From Clostridiales bacterium (GTDB lineage: Bacteria; Bacillota; Clostridia; Lachnospirales; Lachnospiraceae), in NCBI GenBank assembly GCA_018369015.1, contig JAGZDD010000107.1:1-12764 (forward strand): a stretch of 12,764 nt of DNA. The letters are read 5' to 3'. Below are positions 7,297 to 12,764 of this stretch, piece by piece. The notes beneath the pieces are model-generated. The model was not told the origin of the DNA and made no database searches. It saw nothing but the letters and a program-made list of their open reading frames with translations. Position numbers and translations under genes: made by a program. Numbering within the stretch: the first letter of the stretch is position 1; each line of letters starts with the position of its first letter.

Positions 7297-7952
7297 TGAG
7301 AGAGTTAACAGATTTAGAAAAGGGCGTCCAGGCTTATGAAATGCAGGAAATAAAAAACCTGATGGCCCGATATGAATATTATCATACGGCAAAAATGCAC
7401 CGCCAGACATTGGATTTATTTGCGCAGCATACGCCCGGCGTCTATATTGATAACAGCAGCCTGGGGCGTTATGAGGGGCTTAAGGGCGTGGAGGAATTTT
7501 TTGTGAAATTCCATGAGCTTTTGGACGGCGATAAAAAAGGCTCGTTGTGTATTCACCCGATTACGACGGAGATGTTAGAGATTGCCCGCGACGGGAAAAC
7601 GGCCCGGGGGCTTTGGATTTCACCGGGAATGGAAACCCGTGTGTCCAATGCGACAGGCGAGCTTTCAGCTTATTGGGTATGGGGAAAATACCTGGTTGAT
7701 TTTGTCAAGGAAGACGGTGTGTGGAGATTCTGGCATTTTTATATTACCGATCATTTCCAGTGCGACTATCATACGGCATGGACGGAAAAAGACGAGGTTA
7801 AAGGCGAGGTGCTTAATAATCCGCTGATTCCAAAGCCGGACGGCCCGTCACAGTACCCGGGAACCGTGTACTCGAGTACACACATCGAGGAGCTTGTGCC
7901 GCCGCTGCCAGAGCCTTATGAAACCTTTGATGAGGCGTGGACGAAGCGGTAA
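7296..7952 (+). CDS. SnoaL-like (NTF2-fold) protein, paralogue 2
   Basis: The 218-aa protein is a clear tandem paralogue of the preceding gene. All the shared blocks recur four residues later: WISPG (107-111), ETR (113-115), WGKY (129-132), FWHF (145-148), CDYH (156-159), W162; the C-terminal PPLPEPY is at 202-208. The helix QEIKNLMARYEYYH (17-30) matches HEIENLMGRYALYH in paralogue 1. The ATG overlaps the previous stop by one base (TAATG), with GGGAGG at 7283-7288. Retention of both copies and divergence elsewhere suggest a heteromeric enzyme or two sequential steps; NTF2-fold proteins usually form dimers or trimers. The reaction and substrate are not identifiable; the operon context suggests action on the imported compound. 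It is the last gene before the hairpin terminator. Confidence 0.8.
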   Translation: MRELTDLEKGVQAYEMQEIKNLMARYEYYHTAKMHRQTLDLFAQHTPGVYIDNSSLGRYEGLKGVEEFFVKFHELLDGDKKGSLCIHPITTEMLEIARDGKTARGLWISPGMETRVSNATGELSAYWVWGKYLVDFVKEDGVWRFWHFYITDHFQCDYHTAWTEKDEVKGEVLNNPLIPKPDGPSQYPGTVYSSTHIEELVPPLPEPYETFDEAWTKR

Positions 7953-7955
7953 AAT

Positions 7956-8026
7956 GAAAATGGAAAGGGCGGCGCTTCACGTTTAAACAGCCCAATAATT
8001 AAAGGGCCGCGCCTCCCTTCCTTTTC
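7956..8026. terminator. Bidirectional hairpin between convergent genes
   Basis: The left arm (7956-7975, GAAAATGGAAAGGGCGGCGC) pairs with the right arm (8009-8026, GCGCCTCCCTTCCTTTTC), with two bulged bases and one mismatch, giving about 17 pairs. Within the loop GCCC (7990-7993) and GGGC (8004-8007) can form an inner stem. The arms carry A-rich and T-rich outer ends, as in bidirectional terminators. It lies 3 bases past the operon stop and 7 bases past the stop of the opposing regulator gene. Confidence 0.75.
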
Positions 8027-8033
8027 GTTGTAT

Positions 8034-8726
8034 TTACATATAAATATCCCCGGATAATATATTCAAACGTTCTTCATCAACAATCTCATACCGGCCTTTG
8101 TTTTTTTGGAGGATATTCTGGGCGCACAGAGCTTTAAGCACCCGCTGGAGCTGGCGGTAGCTTGTGCCAAGCACCTCAGCCGTTTCGGTGAGATTCGCTT
8201 CAAAATATTTTCCTGTATTTGTGCCATTGTCCTGGGCCATGTACCGGATGTAGCTGCTTAAGCGGTTTTCCACAGGATAGAGCATATTGATCGCAATATT
8301 TGATGAGGATTTTGCCAGCTTTTCACCGACCTGGTAGAGCAGCGTCTTTAAAAAAACGGTATCTTTAAGAAGCCTATCGCGGATCTGGCTGATATCAAGC
8401 GCCAGACAGACGGTGTGTTCAATGGCTTCTGTGGTGACGTTATGGTTTTTAATTCTTAAAAATTCTAAATCCCCCATAATTTCAAATTTCCTGCTGAAAT
8501 AAAGCAGGAGTTTTTTGCCGTTGCTTAAATTGGAGTAAACCTTAAAACGGCCTTCGACCATGAAAAAAAGATAGTTGTTATAAGCGTTATGGTCAATATT
8601 TTCGTGTCTGCGTATTTCTACCATAACAAAATTCTGGCGGTAGCTGTCTTTATCCGTAAACATTTTTTTCACATCGTATTTTTTCAGATAATATTCAATT
8701 TGCTTTGTATCTTTATAAAAACGCAT
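8034..8726 (-). CDS. Crp/Fnr-family transcriptional regulator, YeiL-like
   Basis: The 230-aa protein has an N-terminal cyclic-nucleotide-binding-like jelly roll (about 30-120; YLFFMVEGRFKVYSNLSNGK at 52-71) and a C-terminal winged helix-turn-helix (about 175-215) with LTETAEVLGTSYRQLQRVL (179-197). The overall pattern recalls E. coli YeiL: VEGR/TRGR followed by NG, a CLAL strand (107-110), D-VFLK/D-LFLR (122-127), P-ENRLSSYI/P-VNRLAAFI (151-160) and the ETAEVLGTSYR/QAAEYLGVSYR helix. It lacks the cysteine cluster of Fnr, so oxygen sensing through an Fe-S cluster is not indicated. The start at 8726 is favoured by AAGGAA on the minus strand about 9 nt upstream; longer reading frames run into a GC-rich repeat. 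It converges on the transporter operon and is a candidate regulator of it, with the palindrome at 1806-1821 as candidate site. The effector is unknown. Confidence 0.85.
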   Translation of the reverse strand: MRFYKDTKQIEYYLKKYDVKKMFTDKDSYRQNFVMVEIRRHENIDHNAYNNYLFFMVEGRFKVYSNLSNGKKLLLYFSRKFEIMGDLEFLRIKNHNVTTEAIEHTVCLALDISQIRDRLLKDTVFLKTLLYQVGEKLAKSSSNIAINMLYPVENRLSSYIRYMAQDNGTNTGKYFEANLTETAEVLGTSYRQLQRVLKALCAQNILQKNKGRYEIVDEERLNILSGDIYM

Positions 8727-8781
8727 AAAAGTATTCCTTTTTAACGGTATCCTTGAAAGCGCCTGGGGCGTTGGGATTTTG

Positions 8782-8895
8782 GCGCGATACGCCCTGCAAG
8801 CGGCTGCCGTGCTTGCACGGGAAACCATTTGCAGGGCAACGGACAGCGGCGCTGCGTGCCAGTGACACGCGCCCTGCGCCGACCGGAGCGAAGCG
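8782..8895. repeat. GC-rich structured intergenic repeat block
   Basis: GCCCTGCAA (8791-8799) pairs with TTGCAGGGC (8829-8837) around an inner CCGTGC-TT-GCACGG hairpin (about 8806-8819). GCGCGATACGCC (8782) and GCTTGCACG (8811) repeat the block at 1901/1930 with identical 29-bp offset, and AGCGGCGCTGCG (8845-8856) resembles 1871-1882. The complement of about 8863-8895 (GCTTCGCTCCGGTCGGCGC) matches the right-end repeats in inverted orientation. Upstream reading frames through it look spurious. Confidence 0.65.
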
Positions 8896-8918
8896 AAGAC
8901 CAGCTTTGCTGTGAGCTG

Positions 8919-8964
8919 GCCGCGGTATCGCGGCGGATAGGGGAAGATTTTCTTCCCCTATCCG
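8919..8964. other. Two adjacent perfect hairpins
   Basis: GCCGCG (8919-8924) pairs with CGCGGC (8929-8934) around GTAT. It is followed directly by a perfect 14-bp stem with a 3-nt loop (8934-8947 with 8951-8964; CGGATAGGGGAAGA and its complement). CCAGCT (8900-8905) and AGCTGG (8914-8919) add a third potential stem. They lie 39 bases beyond the stop of the minus-strand SRAP gene, so they may act as its 3' end structure, though no U-tract follows. Confidence 0.6.
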
Positions 8965-9003
8965 ATTGCCTGGTGAGAATGCGTACAAGGCAGCGGGAGC
9001 GGA

Positions 9004-9699
9004 CTATGTGAATAAAGTAAGCTGTTCATATTCCTGCTTCCTTTGTAATACGGAGTTGGTTTTGCCGTTTCCTGCTCTGTCGGCCGTGCTTTGCAGTATG
9101 TGCTGTGCAAAGCTGTCATCGCAGATCCATAAGGCAGCTTCTGAAGGTTCAAAAATCAGGGGCATACGGTGGTGGACCGGGGAAACGGTTTTGTCTGCCG
9201 GTGCTGTTAAAATAACAAAACGCGGTTCGCTGCCAAAAAGCTTAAAGCAGCCGCCCATGAGGAGGATACGTCCGTCGCCACGCAGGAAGGTGCTTTTTTC
9301 CTTACGGCTGTTCCATTCATAAAAACCTTTGGCGGGAATGATACAGCGCTGATGGCGTACGCTTTCCCTGAAGATTTTCTTGTCTGCGGCGCTTTCTGCA
9401 CGGGCGTTGATGATCAGCTTATTTTTGTCAAAGCCGGGAAAGCCCCAGGTCATAGATTCTGGCAGGACAAACGGGCCGCGTTGATAAAGAACTGCCGCAG
9501 GGTCTTTAGGATGAATATCTGCAAAACCGGAAGCCCCTGCTTTTTTTGTCTGCTCTAAAAAAGTATTTGGAAGCTGTGTGGGCGGCCTATTTGTATTTGA
9601 AAGCTGCCCGGCGTTTTTGGTAAGCCGTCTGTCGATTTCTTTGAGCAGTTTTATAATTTCATATCCGGTCTGGCTGTCAATGTAATAACGTCCGCACAT
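9004..9699 (-). CDS. SOS-response-associated peptidase family protein (SRAP/HMCES/YedK-like)
   Basis: The 231-aa protein begins MCGRYY, the SRAP signature. After Met removal Cys2 becomes the N-terminal residue that in studied YedK/HMCES proteins forms a thiazolidine crosslink with abasic sites in single-stranded DNA, shielding them. The conserved active-site set is present: Cys2, N98 and R100 in INARAES, E128 in GFYEW, and H177 in HHRMP; W85 in TWGF is also typical. Length is normal for the family. The start at 9699 is required to expose Cys2 and is supported by AAAGGAG on the minus strand about 8 nt upstream; an in-frame upstream ATG at 9753 would bury it. It appears monocistronic. No LexA box was recognised, so SOS control is not shown. 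Confidence 0.93.
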   Translation of the reverse strand: MCGRYYIDSQTGYEIIKLLKEIDRRLTKNAGQLSNTNRPPTQLPNTFLEQTKKAGASGFADIHPKDPAAVLYQRGPFVLPESMTWGFPGFDKNKLIINARAESAADKKIFRESVRHQRCIIPAKGFYEWNSRKEKSTFLRGDGRILLMGGCFKLFGSEPRFVILTAPADKTVSPVHHRMPLIFEPSEAALWICDDSFAQHILQSTADRAGNGKTNSVLQRKQEYEQLTLFT

Positions 9700-9802
9700 G
9701 GGGAAACTCCTTTCTGCTACAATCGTTGCCTGGATATTGAGCCTGGGGCTCAAGTTTTGGCACTGGAACTTTGGGGCTGGAAAGTGAGCAGTATTTATAA
9801 AT

Positions 9803-9831
9803 ATTATATCTTCTTAAAATCTTTTTGTATA
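9803..9831 (-). promoter_or_regulatory. Promoter of the SRAP gene
   Basis: On the minus strand TATACA (complement of 9826-9831), 17 nt, then a perfect TATAAT (complement of 9803-9808). The predicted start is near 9796, leaving a leader of about 97 nt that contains a 7-bp hairpin TTGAGCC-3 nt-GGCTCAA (9737-9753). The -35 matches consensus in 4 of 6 positions. Confidence 0.55.
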
Positions 9832-9854
9832 GGGGGAACAAAATAATATAAAAC

Positions 9855-9908
9855 ACCGGCGCTGTGGACGCAGAACATAAAAGGCGTTCATAGCACCGGT
9901 GCTTTTTT
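9855..9908. terminator. Strong bidirectional intrinsic terminator
   Basis: ACCGGCGCTGTGGACGC (9855-9871) pairs with 9884-9900 over 17 positions with one mismatch and two G-U pairs. On the plus strand it is followed by GC and a T6 run (9903-9908). On the minus strand it is followed by GTTTTATATTATTTT. It lies 38 bases past the stop of the HyuA-like gene and should end the DUF917/HyuA transcript before the SRAP promoter. Confidence 0.85.
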
Positions 9909-9945
9909 CTATAGGAAATTCTTTTTCCTGCAAAATTCTTTGTTT

Positions 9946-11499
9946 TCAGGCCAGGTCGCCGGCCGCCTTAATTTTTACCCGGACAGTATTGCCAGGATAG
10001 TATTGCAGAGGAATATCCTCCACATCAAGTATTTCGACTGTTTCACGGACTGCTCCTGCGGCAACGGCCAACTCAATAGCGCCGGCCCGGCCCTTTGCAA
10101 GAGCTTCATCGCGCGGCAGCTCATTATAGTCGATGAGCTGCTCATAAGTGCCGCTGACCTTGGAAATTGCGGAACCAATGGCGTTGGCTACGCCGCCGTA
10201 TTTATGCTTTGTAACGCTTCTGGCTCCTGCCAGTTGTTCAGGCAGGACAATAGAACCGCCGCCGACTAGAATGACATCAACATCATCGGCAGAAACCTTC
10301 ATAGCGTCGATAGAATCCTCGCACATGGTACGAATCACATCCATAGCTTTTATGGCAAAATCTTTGCTAATGCATGCGACCAGAGTCTTGTTTCCTAAAT
10401 CAGCCATTCCAAGACGTACAGCAATATCTGTTGCGGTACATATATCGCCGCCGAAGCATAGAGCTTTCTTGGTAATTTCATAGCCAACCGAGTCAGGGCC
10501 GACGGTAATAGTACCATCCTTCCTCTGCCGGACAATAGAACCGCCGCCCAGCCCGATAGAAACAACATCGGGCATACGGAAATTGGTACGTACGCCGCCG
10601 ATAGTAACGGCAACGCCGGATTCTCTGGGGAAGCCGTTTTGAATGACGCCCAGGTCAGTCGTAGTGCCGCCAACATCAATGACGACGGCATTTTTGAGCT
10701 GGCTTAAGTAGCAGGCCCCCCGGATTGAGTTTGTAGGGCCACACGCGATCGTCAGGATTGGATAACGCCGCGCATATTCCATTGTCATCAGGGTACCGTC
10801 ATTCTGAGACAGATAAACCTGCGCATTGGTGATTCCCTCATCGGCCAGAGACTTTGCAAAACCTTCGGTGAAAGACTGTGCGACTTTGTATAGAGCGGCA
10901 TTTAAGATCGTAGCATTTTCACGTTCGATCAGCCCCATAGAGCCAATTTCACTGGAAATGGACACATGAACACTCTCACCCATGATTTTCCTGCACAACT
11001 TTGCGGCCTCTAATTCATGGTCGTTGCGAACCGTGGAGAACACGCAGGAAATAGCGACAGACCGGACATTGAGTGCCTTCAGTTCTTCAAAAAATGCAGT
11101 TGCGCCGGCAACATCAAAGGGCGCTAATTCTTTGCCGTCGTACTCAAAGCCGCCGCCGATAATAGCTGTCCTGACTGCTATTTTTTTCAGATCCTCTGCC
11201 CAGTCAACCATTAGAGGAATACCGCGGGAAGCAGGTGCGCCAATCCGCATGACACCTATAGGAGCCAGGTTTTTTCGTTCTACAATAGCATTAGTACACT
11301 GTGTGGTTCCAAGCATTGCCTGGACAATTTCGCTGCGGTTTACGCCGGACTGGCTGAGTAAAGTGCGCACTGTATTCAGAATTCCGTCATAAATATTGGC
11401 GGTCGTGTGTTGCTTTGTAGAAGCTATTATATTAAGGTTTTTATCAATTAAAACGGCGTCCGTATTTGTTCCGCCGACATCAATACCAAGTTTATACAT
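9946..11499 (-). CDS. Hydantoinase/oxoprolinase family protein (short HyuA-like)
   Basis: The 517-aa protein has the actin-like ATPase fold of HyuA/5-oxoprolinase subunits. It opens with a phosphate-binding loop GIDVGGTNTDAVLID (5-19; Hydant_A_N type), has a second loop VIDVGGTTTDLG (273-284), then GLGGGSIV (316-323) and a late VGGGSIVLP (412-420). Family members use ATP to open hydantoin, oxoproline or acetone-type substrates. The short form without the long C-terminal region of classical HyuA is frequently encoded beside DUF917 proteins, as here. The ATG at 11499 has AAAGGAGG about 9 nt upstream, lying within the 3' end of the DUF917 gene; only 2 bases separate that gene's stop from this start, so the two form one operon. 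No HyuB partner is visible. The substrate is not deducible. Confidence 0.88.
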   Translation of the reverse strand: MYKLGIDVGGTNTDAVLIDKNLNIIASTKQHTTANIYDGILNTVRTLLSQSGVNRSEIVQAMLGTTQCTNAIVERKNLAPIGVMRIGAPASRGIPLMVDWAEDLKKIAVRTAIIGGGFEYDGKELAPFDVAGATAFFEELKALNVRSVAISCVFSTVRNDHELEAAKLCRKIMGESVHVSISSEIGSMGLIERENATILNAALYKVAQSFTEGFAKSLADEGITNAQVYLSQNDGTLMTMEYARRYPILTIACGPTNSIRGACYLSQLKNAVVIDVGGTTTDLGVIQNGFPRESGVAVTIGGVRTNFRMPDVVSIGLGGGSIVRQRKDGTITVGPDSVGYEITKKALCFGGDICTATDIAVRLGMADLGNKTLVACISKDFAIKAMDVIRTMCEDSIDAMKVSADDVDVILVGGGSIVLPEQLAGARSVTKHKYGGVANAIGSAISKVSGTYEQLIDYNELPRDEALAKGRAGAIELAVAAGAVRETVEILDVEDIPLQYYPGNTVRVKIKAAGDLA

Positions 11500-11501
11500 G
11501 A

Positions 11502-12593
11502 TTAGAGGCCTCCTTTAGTGCGTTCTTCAATGGGGATATAGTCAGTGTCAACCCCAAAGTAGCGGGGGCCGACAAGTTTTAACCCTTCTTCGGTTCTCCA
11601 CAAAGGAAAGCACTTTAGTCCAATGACCATAACGCGTTTTCCGTATTTCAGCGCGTCGGTGGGAACTGGCGTAAAGGTTTCGGTGTCAACAAGACAGATT
11701 AGGTCGGGAGTTGTTGCAAGTATTTTGTCATCGACAACGGCTGTCAGATTCTCGTTTTGAAATTCAACATATGCGGATTTGTCTTTATAGTCGCCGATAC
11801 CATTGAGAATAACCTTTCCAAAGTTAAAGCCGTTGCGCACCTCGCGCAGTACATCACAGATTTTTCCGGTAAATATTTTGTAGCCTTCTGTAGTTTCAAG
11901 AAAAACTTCTTCCGGCGTTTTATCGTAGACTTCCTTCACCCTGCGTATGGCGGAGCCAAGGACCTCACTGCGGGTTACGATTCCGTGTACGCCGTACTGC
12001 TTCATAAATTTTCCTTCCATGGCATACAGGGAAACGGAAACAGAACCTCCACAGGCCATGGTGACAGAGCGGGCCAGCTCTTCGGTCCACTTGTTCGTTA
12101 CAGTGCGGAAAATACAGGTATTGCCCTTTTCGTCGACCATAGCCATAGGCGTTGCCAACCCTCCCCCGATAGTAAACGTAACCATTTGCAGTTCGGGGAA
12201 TGCGCGCCCCATACCGTCACAGTCTACCAGAGGGAGATGCAGGCGGGCTGCCGCTGCGATAGGCAGCATTGAGTTGACGCCTCCGGCCTCAATGGGCATA
12301 AAAGCATAAATCGGTTTGCCATAGAAAGTCGAAACAGTTTCATATAGTGTTTTATATTCATCACCGCCAATGGCTTTTTCACTGAGTATGGTAGGGGCGC
12401 CCATCATGGCGATGGGAACGATAAGGGCATCATCGGGAACCTCATCAGGCTCAAGCAGGGTAACAGGGCCGCACTCTTTAACAGCGCCGATGGCGATAAG
12501 CTTTCCGACATAAGGATCTCCGCCGCCGCCTGCCCCCAATAGTGCAGCGCCCAGGGCAATATCTTCAATTTCGGGAATATCAATTTTACGCAA
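11502..12593 (-). CDS. DUF917 family protein (S-methyl thiohydantoin desulfurase-like)
   Basis: With the TTG start at 12593 the protein is 363 aa, beginning MRKIDIPEIEDIALGAALLG, the usual DUF917 N-terminus, followed by the glycine-rich AGGGGDPYVG (21-30). That TTG is preferred because AAAAGGAG lies 8 nt upstream; an upstream ATG at 12623 would place the ribosome binding site inside the coding region. Further family-like segments are MPIEAGGVNS, DCDGMGRAFPE and the C-terminal LICLVDTETFTPVPTDALKYG stretch. One characterised DUF917 member is an S-methyl thiohydantoin desulfurase, and Pfam has renamed the family accordingly; whether this member shares that activity is not known. Pairing with a HyuA-like ATPase suggests metabolism of a hydantoin-like or other cyclic amide. 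No promoter was seen upstream, so the operon may begin beyond the window. Confidence 0.88.
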   Translation of the reverse strand: MRKIDIPEIEDIALGAALLGAGGGGDPYVGKLIAIGAVKECGPVTLLEPDEVPDDALIVPIAMMGAPTILSEKAIGGDEYKTLYETVSTFYGKPIYAFMPIEAGGVNSMLPIAAAARLHLPLVDCDGMGRAFPELQMVTFTIGGGLATPMAMVDEKGNTCIFRTVTNKWTEELARSVTMACGGSVSVSLYAMEGKFMKQYGVHGIVTRSEVLGSAIRRVKEVYDKTPEEVFLETTEGYKIFTGKICDVLREVRNGFNFGKVILNGIGDYKDKSAYVEFQNENLTAVVDDKILATTPDLICLVDTETFTPVPTDALKYGKRVMVIGLKCFPLWRTEEGLKLVGPRYFGVDTDYIPIEERTKGGL

Positions 12594-12623
12594 GTGAAAC
12601 ACTCCTTTTATTTTAACATTCAT

Positions 12624-12764
12624 GCCGCGCTGCGCGCGGCGCCACCACGCATGAAAGCCAGATGACTCCGTGCCGGCGGCAGTCTACGCTGCCGCTCCGG
12701 TCGGTGCTTAACAAGCGGTCTACGTTCCACTTCGGTCGGCGCTAAACGCGTGGTCTACGCTCCG
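12624..12764. repeat. GC-rich hairpins and 35/36-bp degenerate tandem repeats
   Basis: GCCGCGC-TGC-GCGCGGC (12624-12640) is a perfect 7-bp hairpin and GCGGCAG (12676-12682) pairs with CTGCCGC (12689-12695). GTCTACG begins units at 12682, 12718 and 12753, spaced 36 and 35 bp, the third cut by the window edge. The units share GTCTACG-T-C-C and a CGGTCGG-GCT core. No gene is visible here. Confidence 0.7.

Noticed and set aside
8713..9322. Short reading frames across the GC-rich repeat and the 3' end of the SRAP gene
   Set aside because: Composition is that of translated repeats (Arg/Ala/Pro-rich) or antisense to SRAP; no start signals or family motifs.
9737..9753. Hairpin in the SRAP leader as a riboswitch or LexA operator
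   Set aside because: It is a simple 7-bp stem with no known aptamer features, and it does not match CGAAC-N4-GTTCG.
9946..11392. Plus-strand reading frames over the HyuA-like gene (such as 9940-10269, 10148-10483 and 10982-11392)
   Set aside because: They are antisense to a strongly supported gene, have no ribosome binding sites and no recognisable protein features.
12682..12764. Possible CRISPR array from regularly spaced GTCTACG
   Set aside because: Similarity runs through the whole 35-36-bp unit with no conserved repeat plus unique spacer pattern, and no cas gene is present in the window.

Overview
The window looks like part of a Clostridia chromosome, most likely a gut Lachnospiraceae-type Bacillota. 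This is inferred from strong AGGAGG-type ribosome binding sites, TTG starts, tightly overlapping operon genes, an Rpn/YhgA-like nuclease of the type common in that family, and moderate GC coding DNA broken up by GC-rich structured intergenic repeats. No 16S rRNA or other taxonomic marker is present, so the assignment is an inference.

Layout. Positions 1-135 hold the C-terminal end of a sugar phosphate isomerase/epimerase-like gene whose frame is broken at the window edge. Two 38-bp tandem repeats (205-280) and a long hairpin (299-336) separate it from a minus-strand Rpn-family nuclease gene (347-1345). A 0.68-kb non-coding stretch (1346-2028) carries a perfect 16-bp palindrome, a candidate extended -10 placed as in class II Crp/Fnr activation, and a GC-rich repeat in the presumed leader.

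The core is a plus-strand operon of six genes (2029-7952): lipoprotein substrate-binding protein, permease 1, double-domain ATPase, permease 2, and two paralogous SnoaL-like (NTF2-fold) proteins. All downstream junctions are overlapping or nearly so. It converges on a minus-strand YeiL-like Crp/Fnr regulator (8034-8726) across a shared hairpin terminator. My reading is an uptake-plus-modification system for an unknown small molecule: the importer brings it in, the SnoaL-like proteins may act on it, and the adjacent regulator may control the operon through the palindrome. The substrate cannot be read from the sequence.

The right third is on the minus strand: an SRAP/HMCES-type protein (9004-9699), which protects abasic sites in DNA, with its own promoter; a strong bidirectional terminator (9855-9908); then a two-gene set reading leftward, a DUF917 protein (11502-12593) followed by a HyuA-like hydantoinase/oxoprolinase ATPase (9946-11499). 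The window ends in degenerate 35/36-bp GC-rich tandem repeats (12682-12764), related to GC-rich blocks near 205, 1870 and 8780-8895.
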